64,000 nucleotides of DNA from Bacillota bacterium (lineage in GTDB: Bacteria > Bacillota > Clostridia > Lachnospirales > Lachnospiraceae): NCBI GenBank assembly GCA_023458035.1, contig JAEXAX010000034.1, positions 62,001 to 126,000 of the forward strand, given 5' to 3'. The stretch's first letter is position 1; each line of letters starts with the position of its first letter. Below are positions 34,269 through 43,009 of the stretch, in pieces. The notes beneath the pieces were generated by a model that was not told the origin of the DNA, did not search any database, and saw nothing but the letters and a program-made list of their open reading frames with translations. A program made the position numbers and the translations under genes.

Positions 34269-37088
34269 ATGAAGAAAAAAACGTTATGGAGGGAGCAGCT
34301 GAGATCTTTGGGGAAATCGCGCGGACGGTTTTTATCAATCATGGCGCTCCTGTTTTTGGGTTCCTTTGCGCTGGTCGGCTTAAAGGTGTCGGGGCCGCTC
34401 TTGCAGGAGAATATGGATCGTTTTCAACGGGATCTGAATGTCATGGATCTGACGGTACTGGCGGATTATGGGCTGTCGGAGAAAGACAGACGGGAGCTGG
34501 ACGGTTGGAAAGATATCGCGGATATTGAATATGGTTATCTGACGGATGTAGTGAAAAAAGATACGAATACTGCGCTGCGAATCTTTTCGGCCGGAGAGCG
34601 GATCTCTGCTTATATGGTGACGGAAGGGCGGCTTCCGCAGACGGAGAATGAAATCGCGGTGGCAGATTTTCTGGATGAAGCCTATGATGTCGGTCGGACA
34701 CTCGAGGTGACGGAAAAGGATGAAGAGCATCAGATTTTGAGGCACCATCGTTTTACCGTCACCGGACGGGTAAATTCCGGTGAGCTGGTTTCAAAGGATT
34801 TTTTGGGCAGCAGCTCGGCAGGCTCCGGCAGCCTGAGTGGATATGCAGTGGTGACCGAGGGAGCCTTTGACAGTAAGTACGCCGTCATTGCCAGATTGCG
34901 GCTGCATGAATTGACGAATATCTCTGCTTTTTCGACGGCTTATGAGGAGAAGGTGGAGAAACACCGCCTGCGGCTGGAGGATGAATTGGCGGACAATGCC
35001 GGCCAAAGAAGAAACGAGCTTGAGCGCGATGCCGGGGAGGAGCTGGATCGGCATTTTGAAGAAGAAAAAAACAAGGCTTTGCAGGAGGCATATGTGAAAG
35101 CTGAGGCAGAAGCGAACAAACGGGTGGATGAAGAAGCGGCGGCCGCTGAAAAGAAGTCGGAGGAACAGCTCGCCGCCGCGCTGGCCAAACTGGCAGATTC
35201 CGGTTTGCCGGCCGAGTTCATCGAGATGCAAAAGCAGACCATGCTGGCCGAGGCCGAGAGCCGGAAAACTGCGGCCAAAGAGAAGATCCGGGAAGTCAGA
35301 CAGACTGCCATCCGAAAGGCGAAGGAAGAAGCCCGGAAGAAGGTCGATGAGGGGGCGAAGAAGCCGGATCTGCCGGTCATCCCGAAGCCGGCCTATTCAG
35401 TTTATACCAGGCGAACCATACCCGGCGGAGAGGGCTTCTTAAGTGTGGCTGTGAATACAGAGGGTACGACCAGGGTCGGAGACCTCTTTCCGGTGGTATT
35501 GTATTTGGTGGCGGCCTTGGTGACCATGACCACCATGACCAGATTTGTCAATGAGGAGCGGATCAATGCCGGAGTGCTGGCAGCTCTCGGCTTCTCCAAG
35601 GGAGATATTATTCGGAAGTTTACCCGTTACGGCTTAGCTGCCGGCCTGACCGGTTCAGTCATTGGTATTGTAGCCGGCACCTTCTTCCTGCCATTGATGA
35701 TTCGGGACACCTTATTGGCCGGAGCGGGTCTGCCATCGCTGCGGATGCATCTGTTTCCGACTGTCAGCGTCACAGCCCTGGTCTGTGCATGGATCTGCAG
35801 TGTGCTGCCGGCCTGGGTGATTGCCCGCAGGGAGCTGCATGAGGTGCCGGCAGCCCTGCTGCTGCCAAAACCGCCGATGCACGGCGCCCGTATATTTTTA
35901 GAACGAGTGAAACCGATCTGGAGTCGGATGACATTTACGGCCAAGGTGACGGCGCGGAATCTGTTCCGTTATAAGCAACGGATGCTGATGACGCTGTTCG
36001 GAGTCGGCGGTTCGGTGGCGCTGCTGTTTGCCGGACTTGGCATCGCCGCTTCGGTGGAGGCGGTATCGCGCGGTCAGTTTGGGGACATACTGCATTATGA
36101 TCTGCTGGTGCAGGAGAAACAGCCGGTGACCGAAACGAATGATGAAAAGCGTGAGGCTGCCGAGAAGCTGAATCACCTGCTGGCAGACCGGGCGGTGACG
36201 GCCGCCCTGCCGATCTACAGCGAGCAGCTGACTAAGAAGATTCCTTCTGTGATCGATGCACAGAAAATCAACCTGCTGGTGACCGGAAACAAAAATCTGG
36301 AGCCGATGATCAGCCTGTTTTCAGGCGACAAAAAATGGGAAGAGCTGCCGCAAAGCGGCGTTTTGCTCAGCCAGAAATTGGCTGATATCCTGAAGGTCAG
36401 AGAGGGTGATCAGATCAAGTTTCGCCGATCTGATGGTACGGACTGGAGTCTGCCGGTGGCCGGAGTGGTGCGCATGTATGCCGGACACTATGCCTTGATG
36501 AGCCGTTCGGCTTATGAGGCGGTTTTTAATGAAGACTGGAAACCGAATGCCCATCTGTTGACCTCGCAGGGGACAGATGAAGACAGTGTACGCTCATTGG
36601 CGGCACGCTTTATGGAACTGCGGGCAGTTAAGACGGTGGTGCAGAACACCGGAATCAAGAAACAGATCGCTACGGTGTCGGCCTCATTGCATCGGGTCAT
36701 GATCATTCTTGTCGTGGTATCGATCTTGCTGGCAGCGGTTATCCTGTATAACCTGACCGCCATCAACGTGGCGGAGCGCATCCGAGAGCTGTCAACCATC
36801 AAAGTGCTGGGCTTTTATGACGGTGAGGTGACCCGCTATATCTATCGTGAGACCATGATCCTGTCATCCATCGGCATCGGACTGGGGTGGCTGGGCGGTC
36901 ATATTCTGCACAGCTTTATTCTGCGTATGGTGGCGCCGGATCACATTCTCTTTCCGACCGAGGTGGCGCTCTCGGTTTACCTGATTCCGGTTGGGATCAT
37001 CGGACTGATTTTGGCGGCCATGGGGCTGATGGTTCATGCGCTGTTGAAGCGGGTGGATATGCTGGAAGCATTGAAATCAGTAGATTAA
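34269..37088 (+). CDS. FtsX-family ABC permease with long extracytoplasmic coiled coil
   Basis: 939-aa membrane protein. A first membrane helix (about residues 18-37) is followed by an extracytoplasmic region of about 370 residues. Within it, roughly residues 215-375 is an uninterrupted Glu/Lys/Ala/Arg-rich coiled coil. Helices at about 405-430, 455-480 and 505-525 form the first FtsX domain (TMTRFVNEERINAGVLAALGFSKGDI); a second copy follows helix 580-605 with VAERIRELSTIKVLGFYDGEV near the C-terminus. This layout fits Firmicute mechanotransmission/export permeases rather than import. Substrate unknown; pairs with the ATPase upstream. Confidence 0.85.
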   Translation: MKKKTLWREQLRSLGKSRGRFLSIMALLFLGSFALVGLKVSGPLLQENMDRFQRDLNVMDLTVLADYGLSEKDRRELDGWKDIADIEYGYLTDVVKKDTNTALRIFSAGERISAYMVTEGRLPQTENEIAVADFLDEAYDVGRTLEVTEKDEEHQILRHHRFTVTGRVNSGELVSKDFLGSSSAGSGSLSGYAVVTEGAFDSKYAVIARLRLHELTNISAFSTAYEEKVEKHRLRLEDELADNAGQRRNELERDAGEELDRHFEEEKNKALQEAYVKAEAEANKRVDEEAAAAEKKSEEQLAAALAKLADSGLPAEFIEMQKQTMLAEAESRKTAAKEKIREVRQTAIRKAKEEARKKVDEGAKKPDLPVIPKPAYSVYTRRTIPGGEGFLSVAVNTEGTTRVGDLFPVVLYLVAALVTMTTMTRFVNEERINAGVLAALGFSKGDIIRKFTRYGLAAGLTGSVIGIVAGTFFLPLMIRDTLLAGAGLPSLRMHLFPTVSVTALVCAWICSVLPAWVIARRELHEVPAALLLPKPPMHGARIFLERVKPIWSRMTFTAKVTARNLFRYKQRMLMTLFGVGGSVALLFAGLGIAASVEAVSRGQFGDILHYDLLVQEKQPVTETNDEKREAAEKLNHLLADRAVTAALPIYSEQLTKKIPSVIDAQKINLLVTGNKNLEPMISLFSGDKKWEELPQSGVLLSQKLADILKVREGDQIKFRRSDGTDWSLPVAGVVRMYAGHYALMSRSAYEAVFNEDWKPNAHLLTSQGTDEDSVRSLAARFMELRAVKTVVQNTGIKKQIATVSASLHRVMIILVVVSILLAAVILYNLTAINVAERIRELSTIKVLGFYDGEVTRYIYRETMILSSIGIGLGWLGGHILHSFILRMVAPDHILFPTEVALSVYLIPVGIIGLILAAMGLMVHALLKRVDMLEALKSVD

Positions 37089-37142
37089 GTCGGTTTCTTC
37101 CTGTATAATAAAAAAATAGTATGATGAACGGGGAGAAACAAG

Positions 37143-37820
37143 TTGAACGAAAAAATGATGCTCAGGCTGCCCGAAGGAAGCGGGCAGGCCATGTTGTTAA
37201 CGGCCGTCGGCGGCAGTATGGATGCCTATTCCTATGCGGTACGAGGCGGTGTATTTGCCACCGGCCAGACCGGAAATCTGGTGTTGGCCGGTCTGGGACT
37301 GGTCGGCGGAGAACAAAGTCTGTTTTGGCGGGCACTGGTACCGATCACGGCATTTGTGTGCGGCGCCGTTTTGGCTCAGTACTTGAAGCATTCGGTCTTT
37401 GACCACCACCGTCATTGGAGGCTGGGCGTATTACTGCTGGAGATCATTCTGCTTGCGGTGGTGTCACTGATTCCGATAACCGGGCCGCCCATTTGGGCAA
37501 ACAGCCTGTTATCCCTATCTGCAGCCCTGCAGTTTTGCTGCTTTAAGACTCTTGGCAGCGGGTCCGGTTATGCCACCGTCTTTTGTACCGGAAATCTGCG
37601 TTCGGCAGTGGAACAGCTGTATCTGGGCTTTATGAAGCATGACCGGGAAGCCGGGCGGCTGGGACTGACCTATGCCTTGATCATCCTGTCCTTTGTTTTC
37701 GGCGCGGCACTGACCTATTTCTGTGTTGATAAATTGGGCGCAAAGGCCATTCTGCCTGCCGTTTGTCTATTGGTTGTGGCTATTGTACAGATATGCGTCG
37801 GAACAAAAGAGAAAATATAG
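37143..37820 (+). CDS. DUF1275 (YoaK) family membrane protein
   Basis: 225 aa with about six hydrophobic segments. The family signature GGSMDAYSYAVRGGVFATGQTGNLVLAGLGL is at residues about 18-50, and CTGNLRSA at about 155. Function of the family is not established. The start is a TTG at 37143 with GGGAG 7 bases upstream; an ATG at 37155 is the alternative. Confidence 0.85.
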   Translation: MNEKMMLRLPEGSGQAMLLTAVGGSMDAYSYAVRGGVFATGQTGNLVLAGLGLVGGEQSLFWRALVPITAFVCGAVLAQYLKHSVFDHHRHWRLGVLLLEIILLAVVSLIPITGPPIWANSLLSLSAALQFCCFKTLGSGSGYATVFCTGNLRSAVEQLYLGFMKHDREAGRLGLTYALIILSFVFGAALTYFCVDKLGAKAILPAVCLLVVAIVQICVGTKEKI

Positions 37821-37850
37821 GGAAAACAACCAACTAAAAAATAAAATTTT

Positions 37851-37889
37851 GGCGACTGTGAATATATACAATTTACAGTCGCCATTTTT
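37851..37889 (+). terminator. Intrinsic terminator after the DUF1275 gene
   Basis: Perfect 9-bp stem GGCGACTGT / ACAGTCGCC with AT-rich loop and ATTTTTA tail. Confidence 0.85.
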
Positions 37890-38035
37890 ATGAAATAAAT
37901 ATATATTATTTTTGTGGATTTCTTACTAAATACAGGATAAAATTAGACTAACCATTGTATATTGGGGATGAGTTTTCAAGTGATATGGAATGGTCGATTT
38001 GCGGTCAGGAGATTGCGAACGGAAGGGAGGATAGT

Positions 38036-38524
38036 ATGTGTGTGGCAAACAAAGGTTTTGATGAGGCCGTATTGATGGAGATCATCGAACGGATCGGTGG
38101 TACTGAATCGTCACTCATTCAGATCCTGCATCAGACACAGGAGCGATTTGGCTACATTCCGCGCGACGCGCAGGGCTTCATTGCAAAGCAGCTGGGAATA
38201 CCGGCGGCAAAGGTGTACGGTGTAGTGTCATTTTATTCCTATTTTGTGGACAAACCGAAGGGCAAATACCAAATCAGTGTCTGCCTCGGAACAGCCTGCT
38301 ATGTAAAGGGCGCTGCCGAAGTGTTAAAAAGATTGGAGGAAGAACTGGGCATTCATTTCGGAGAAACTACTCCGGATCTGCGCTTTTCGATCGCCCAGAC
38401 CCGGTGTTTGGGAGATTGCAGTAATGCGCCGGTTTTAATGATCAATGATACACTTTATGGGAAGGTAACTCCGGATGAGGTGCCACTGATTCTGTCAAAG
38501 TATAAGGAGGAAGAAGCATGTTAA
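38036..38524 (+). CDS. hydC: NADH-dependent [FeFe]-hydrogenase subunit C (NuoE-like)
   Basis: About 162 aa, thioredoxin-like [2Fe-2S] protein of the NuoE family. It has the ligand pairs SVCLGTACYVKG and QTRCLGDCSNAP. The N-terminal helical bundle (ILHQTQERFGYIPRDAQGFIAKQL, GVVSFYSYFV) is standard. The ATG at 38036 is preceded by GGGAGG; an upstream ATG at 37955 lacks a ribosome site. It overlaps hydB by 7 bp. Part of the soluble electron-bifurcating hydrogenase that joins NADH and ferredoxin oxidation to H2 production. Confidence 0.9.
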   Translation: MCVANKGFDEAVLMEIIERIGGTESSLIQILHQTQERFGYIPRDAQGFIAKQLGIPAAKVYGVVSFYSYFVDKPKGKYQISVCLGTACYVKGAAEVLKRLEEELGIHFGETTPDLRFSIAQTRCLGDCSNAPVLMINDTLYGKVTPDEVPLILSKYKEEEAC

Positions 38525-40107
38525 ACAGAGAAAGCCTCCTGGCATTAAAAGAAACCGCTCATGCCGCATTGGCGGAGCGGATCAAGAATGATCCTGCCGT
38601 CGGCATGAAAGAGGATGGCAGTTTTTATCTGACCGGCCCATATTTTGAAAAGCAGACCCGTGTGGCTCTGCGCAATTGCGGCATCATCCGGCCGGAAGTG
38701 ATCGAAGAAGCCATCGCCACCGGAGCTTATGAGGCGTTGGCAAATCTGCTGACCGATCGGGTTTCGCCGGCCGCCATTGTAGACGATATGAAGCGGGCAA
38801 ATCTGCGCGGCCGCGGCGGCGCAGGTTTTTCGGCCGGCCGCAAATGGGCGGAGGCACTCAGCCATGACGCTGCGCAGAAGTATGTGATCTGTAATGCAGA
38901 TGAAGGTGATCCGGGTGCTTTTATGGATCGCAGTATCTTGGAGCAGGATCCGCACAGCGTACTCGAAGGTATGGCTATCTGCGGTTATGCCATCGGTGCT
39001 TCCAAGGGATTTATTTATGTACGAGCCGAGTATCCGTTGGCCGTTAAGAATCTGCGGGTAGCCATCGATCAGGCCAAAGAACGGGGCTTGCTGGGCAAGA
39101 ACATCATGGGATCGGATTTCAGCTTTGATATCGAGCTGCGGCTCGGCGCCGGCGCCTTTGTTTGCGGTGAAGCGACCGCTTTGATCGAATCCATCGAGGG
39201 GCATCGCGGTATGCCGAGAAATAAGATCTTCAGAACGGCCCATAAGGGTCTGTTCCAGATGCCGACCGTCCTGAATAATGTAGAAACTCTGGCCAATGTG
39301 CATATGATTATGTTAAACGGCGTGGACTGGTTCCGCAGCATCGGCACCAATGATTCACCGGGTACCAAGGTGTTTTCGGTAGTTGGAAAGGTGCGTGAGG
39401 CCGGCTTAGTTGAGGTGCCGATGGGTACCCCGCTGCCGTATATCATTTACGACATCTCCGGTGGGATCAGGGATGATAAGAAGCTGAAGGCCGTTCAGAC
39501 CGGAGGACCGTCCGGCGGTTGTATCCCGGCCGAACTGATTGACACCACCACGGTGGACTTCGAGTGCCTGGAAGGCATCGGATCCATTATGGGCTCCGGC
39601 GGTATGGTTATTATGGATGAGGACGATTGCATGGTCGATATCGCCAGATTCTTTATGGATTTTACGGTAGAGGAATCCTGCGGCAAGTGTACACCCTGCC
39701 GTATCGGTAACCAGCGTGTGCTGGAGATTTTGGAACGCATCACCAAGGGCGAGGGGCGCAAGCGTGATTTAACAGATTTGAAGGAGCTGGGAGAACTGAT
39801 CCGTGACACCTCCCTGTGCGGCCTGGGTCAGGCGGCGCCGAATCCGGTATTGTCGACGCTGCGCTATTTTGAGCATGAGTACCGCGCTCATATCGAGGAG
39901 CACAGATGTGATGCGAAGGTATGTAAGAGCCTTCTGACCTATGTGGTGGAAGATCATTGTATCGGTTGCGGTTTGTGTAAGCTGAACTGTCCGGTCAACT
40001 GTATCACCGGCAGTCGTAAGGAGAAGCATTACATCGACCCGGCAGCCTGCATCAAGTGCGGCACCTGCTTTGAAAAATGTCCGAAGCATGCCATTGTCAT
40101 GGGATAG
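38518..40107 (+). CDS. hydB: NADH-dependent [FeFe]-hydrogenase subunit B (NuoF-like flavoprotein)
   Basis: 529 aa. NADH/FMN domain: GRGGAGFSAGRKW (about 99-111), CNADEGDPGAFMDR (about 124-137), GAGAYVCGE-type GAGAFVCGEATALI (about 212-225). The [4Fe-4S] site is ESCGKCTPCRIG with SLCGLGQAAPNPV. The C-terminal two-cluster ferredoxin domain reads CIGCGLCKLNCP and CIKCGTCFEKCP. The first about 60 residues do not show the Cys-rich thioredoxin-like [2Fe-2S] domain found in longer HydB proteins. It binds NAD(H) and FMN, the proposed site of electron bifurcation. Confidence 0.93.
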   Translation: MLNRESLLALKETAHAALAERIKNDPAVGMKEDGSFYLTGPYFEKQTRVALRNCGIIRPEVIEEAIATGAYEALANLLTDRVSPAAIVDDMKRANLRGRGGAGFSAGRKWAEALSHDAAQKYVICNADEGDPGAFMDRSILEQDPHSVLEGMAICGYAIGASKGFIYVRAEYPLAVKNLRVAIDQAKERGLLGKNIMGSDFSFDIELRLGAGAFVCGEATALIESIEGHRGMPRNKIFRTAHKGLFQMPTVLNNVETLANVHMIMLNGVDWFRSIGTNDSPGTKVFSVVGKVREAGLVEVPMGTPLPYIIYDISGGIRDDKKLKAVQTGGPSGGCIPAELIDTTTVDFECLEGIGSIMGSGGMVIMDEDDCMVDIARFFMDFTVEESCGKCTPCRIGNQRVLEILERITKGEGRKRDLTDLKELGELIRDTSLCGLGQAAPNPVLSTLRYFEHEYRAHIEEHRCDAKVCKSLLTYVVEDHCIGCGLCKLNCPVNCITGSRKEKHYIDPAACIKCGTCFEKCPKHAIVMG

Positions 40108-40118
40108 GGGGTAGGAAG

Positions 40119-41873
40119 ATGATTCAATTAACGATCAATGATAAGCCGGTAACGGTAGAAGAGGGAACGACCATTCTGGAAGCGGCGAAGAAGCTGAATA
40201 TCCTGATCCCAACTCTCTGTCACTTGAACCTGCATGGACTAAATGTCAACAATGAAACAGCTTCCTGCCGTGTATGCATGGTGGAACAGGTGCCATCCGG
40301 CAAGCTGCTGGCAGCCTGCTCGACCCGTGTCAGAAACGGAATGAACATCCGGACGGACACCCTGCGCGTGATTAAAAATCGTCGTATGATGATCGAACTG
40401 TTATTATCCGATCACCCGAAGGATTGTCTGGTCTGCAGCAAGAGCGGTCACTGTGAATTACAGACCCTGGCCAATGAAGCCAACATCCGTTCGGTACGCT
40501 ACAAAGGGAAACAGCATCAGTGCAAGGTGGATGACACCTCATTGTCACTGGTGCGTGATATGAATAAATGTATCCTGTGCAAACGTTGCGAGACTATGTG
40601 TAATGAGGTTCAGACTGTCGGCGTATTAACCGATGTCGGCCGTGGTTTTGAAACCGTGGTCGGCACTGCCTTCGATCTGCCCATGCATGAAACAGTCTGC
40701 ACCTTCTGCGGACAATGTGTTTCTGTCTGTCCGACCGGTGCATTGACCGAGGTGGATAATACCATGCAGGTCTGGGATGCCCTGGCCGGTAATAAGACAG
40801 TGGTAGTTCAGGTGGCTCCGGCCGTTCGGGTTGCCCTCGGCGAGGCCTTTCATTTGGAGCCGGGTGTAGATGTCACCGGTAAGATGGTATCAGCCTTAAA
40901 GGGGCTGGGCTTTGATTATGTCTATGACACAAACTTCGCGGCCGATGTGACCGTTATGGAAGAGGCACATGAATTTATCGACCGCGTAAAGACCGGCGGT
41001 CGGCTGCCGATCCTGACCAGCTGCTGCCCGTCATGGATCAAATTTGTAGAGCATAACTTCGGTGATCTGGTGGATATTCCGTCCAGCTGCAAATCACCGC
41101 ACGAGATGTTCGGCGCGCTGGCTAAAACTTATCTGGCCGAGCGTTTGGGGATCAAGCCGGAGGATATGGTCGTCGTATCCGTGATGCCTTGTGTGGCGAA
41201 AAAATATGAATCTGCCAGACCGGAATTATCAAATGAGAGCGGTGTGTCGGATGTGGATATTGTTATATCGACCAGAGAGCTGGCGCGTATGATCTCCGAG
41301 GCAACGTTGGATTTCCAGAGTCTGCCGGAGGGTGACTTTGACAGCTTTATGGGACAGTCGACCGGCGCCGGCACCATCTTCGGCTCGACCGGTGGTGTGG
41401 CCGAGGCGACCCTGCGAACCGCCTACGAACTTCTGACAGGAGAAACCCTGCAGGAGGTAAACTTTACTGCCCTGCGCGGCTTGGAGAACCTGAAGGAAGC
41501 AACAGTTATGGTCGGCGACAGGCAGATCCGTGTAGCGGTAGCCAGCGGTTTGGGAAGCGCCAGACGCCTGCTTGACCGTGTTCGCCATGGCGAGGCGGAA
41601 TATCACCTGATCGAGATCATGGCCTGTCCGGGCGGGTGTATAGATGGCGGCGGTCAGCCATATATTGCCGGAGATACCGGTATTTTGGAAAAACGTATGG
41701 CATCCATCTACCAGATCGACAGCGATAAAAAAATCCGTAAAGCTCATGAAAATCCGGAGGTTCAGCTCCTCTACAAAGAATATCTGGGAGAGCCGTATCA
41801 TGGGGAAAAGGCTCACGAGCTTTTGCATACCCACTTCGTGGTACGGAAGAAGCACACCATGCCGAATATGTGA
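40119..41873 (+). CDS. hydA: [FeFe]-hydrogenase catalytic subunit A, NADH-dependent type
   Basis: 584 aa. Order: N-terminal [2Fe-2S] domain (CHLNLHG, CRVCMVEQ to CSTRV); His/Cys3 cluster DHPKDCLVCSKSGHCELQ; two [4Fe-4S] sites CILCKRCETMC and CTFCGQCVSVC; then the H-cluster domain with TSCCPSWIKF (about residue 300), MPCVAKKYE (about 355) and MACPGGCIDGGGQP (about 500), the three H-cluster motifs, all intact. The ATG at 40119 follows GGGGGTAGGAAG; upstream codons overlap hydB. Maturases HydE/F/G are not in the window. Confidence 0.96.
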   Translation: MIQLTINDKPVTVEEGTTILEAAKKLNILIPTLCHLNLHGLNVNNETASCRVCMVEQVPSGKLLAACSTRVRNGMNIRTDTLRVIKNRRMMIELLLSDHPKDCLVCSKSGHCELQTLANEANIRSVRYKGKQHQCKVDDTSLSLVRDMNKCILCKRCETMCNEVQTVGVLTDVGRGFETVVGTAFDLPMHETVCTFCGQCVSVCPTGALTEVDNTMQVWDALAGNKTVVVQVAPAVRVALGEAFHLEPGVDVTGKMVSALKGLGFDYVYDTNFAADVTVMEEAHEFIDRVKTGGRLPILTSCCPSWIKFVEHNFGDLVDIPSSCKSPHEMFGALAKTYLAERLGIKPEDMVVVSVMPCVAKKYESARPELSNESGVSDVDIVISTRELARMISEATLDFQSLPEGDFDSFMGQSTGAGTIFGSTGGVAEATLRTAYELLTGETLQEVNFTALRGLENLKEATVMVGDRQIRVAVASGLGSARRLLDRVRHGEAEYHLIEIMACPGGCIDGGGQPYIAGDTGILEKRMASIYQIDSDKKIRKAHENPEVQLLYKEYLGEPYHGEKAHELLHTHFVVRKKHTMPNM

Positions 41874-41892
41874 TTGCACCATACAAACAAAT

Positions 41893-41922
41893 ATGGAGAG
41901 CTACAGATCTCCATGTTTTCTT
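41893..41922 (+). terminator. Intrinsic terminator of the hydrogenase operon
   Basis: ATGGAGA / TCTCCAT 7-bp stem, followed by GTTTTCTTGTT, 20 bp after the hydA stop. Confidence 0.75.
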
Positions 41923-41952
41923 GTTGGGCAGGGGTTTTTGTTTTTATTTTCA

Positions 41953-41981
41953 TTGACACCCATTCGATTTCATAGTATAAA
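41953..41981 (+). promoter_or_regulatory. Strong sigma-A promoter of the structured RNA
   Basis: Consensus TTGACA (41953-41958), 17-bp spacer, TATAAA (41976-41981) followed by TAAT. No open frame starts downstream for almost 380 bp, so it serves the RNA that follows. Confidence 0.75.
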
Positions 41982-41988
41982 TAATGTA

Positions 41989-42332
41989 ATTCCGCATAGA
42001 GTTTTCTAGCGAATACGAGGACCACTCCGTCAGGGGTAAAGGCCATACGGACAGCCGGGTCCACTGCCGAGCGAGGGGGATATTCCGCCTCTTATTGATT
42101 GAGTTAAAAGCTCAAATTTTATAAGTTGGTTACTTCATAACCAGAGTGCCGCCAGGCGCAGACTTGTGAAACGGTCAATAACGTGTAGTCAAGTATTATC
42201 TGCTATGTAGACTCTGCCTCATATTGATGAGAAGAAAGCCGTAGGTGCTTGTCGCACCGCACGGGTCAGGGATCATGAGCAAATGTATATGACGACAGAC
42301 AGGACACAGGCCTTGCAGCCGGTGTCCTTTTT
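41989..42332 (+). ncRNA. Structured noncoding RNA of about 340 nt, class not identified
   Basis: Bounded by a consensus promoter and an intrinsic terminator (AGGACAC / GTGTCCT plus inner GGC/GCC, then T5, 42301-42332). Internal helices readable by eye include GGACC/GGTCC enclosing TCCGT/ACGGA (about 42018-42060), TTGAG/CTCAA, GGTTA-CTTCA-TAACC, and CCGT/ACGG enclosing GGTGC-TTGTC-GCACC near the 3' end. No ribosome site or open frame is present. It is not tmRNA, SRP RNA or RNase P as far as their conserved cores can be recognised. It ends 27 bp before the decarboxylase start, so it may be a free RNA (raiA-motif-like orphan is one idea) or a leader controlling that gene. Confidence 0.65.
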
Positions 42333-42358
42333 ATATTGCACGCGGAAAGGGGATTAGT

Positions 42359-42881
42359 GTGAACAGCAGTTATCGGTTAAATCAGGATCGGGCTCCCATA
42401 TATGAGGCTCTGCAAAGCTTTCGCAATATGCGGGTGGTGCCCTTTGACGTGCCGGGCCATAAACGGGGGCGGGGGAATCCGGAGCTGACGAAGTTCCTTG
42501 GGGAAAGATGCATCAGTATTGATGTGAACAGTATGAAGCCTTTGGATAATCTTTGCCATCCGACCTTGGCACCGTTTCTGGCCGGTACTGAGGCCAGCGG
42601 CCTGTTTGAGGCCAGACTTGGTCGGGAGGAGTTTTCGGACGGTGAGGTTCATGTTTTCTGCGGGGCATACCGCGAGTCGGAGTTTGCCGAGGTGCTGACA
42701 TATGCCGATCACATCGTTTTCAACAGTCCGACCCAGCTGAAGCGGTTTGGGGCCAAAGCGAAGGCGGACGGCAAAAGCATTGGCCTGCGCATCAACCCGC
42801 AGCATTCCACCCAGGACGGACATGATATTTATGATCCATGTGCCCCGGGCAGTCGTCTGGGGACCACCAGGGAACGTTTTG
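42359..42881 (+). pseudogene. SpeA-NspC chimeric decarboxylase gene, 5' part (interrupted)
   Basis: Codons 1 to about 63 (AIYEAL-type RAPIYEALQSF, VVPFDVPGHKRGRGNPELTK, ISIDVNSMKPLDNLCHP) are the N-terminus of an Orn/Lys/Arg decarboxylase (SpeA/Cad type). From about codon 64 (LAPFLAGTEASGLFEARLG, ADHIVFNSPTQLKRFG, IGLRINPQHS, DPCAPGSRLGTTRERF) the protein is carboxynorspermidine decarboxylase (NspC). The join is in frame. It deletes the SpeA body, any genes between, and the first about 50 residues of NspC, including its PLP-lysine segment (LALKCF in other NspC proteins). The gene is then cut at codon 174 by a mobile element. Starts with GTG after GGAAAGGGG. Not expected to be active. Confidence 0.8.
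42867..42881 (+). repeat. 15-bp direct repeat, left end of element
   Basis: CCAGGGAACGTTTTG, identical to 46455-46469. It encodes the end of TTRERF in the decarboxylase; to its right the sequence changes to AT-rich element DNA. Confidence 0.9.
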
Positions 42882-43009
42882 TCAAGTACCTTTTGATGTT
42901 TATGGACGATTTTTTGAAAATCGAGCAACAAAAAACAGCAAACCCATTTTGATTTACTGTTTCTCAAATTGTTATATTCAATTAAACAAACCGGGATTTA
43001 GCATCTGTT

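Noticed and set aside
42377..42967. 196-codon minus-strand open frame over the nspC-like gene
   Set aside because: The plus strand carries clear SpeA and NspC motifs; the antisense frame has none.
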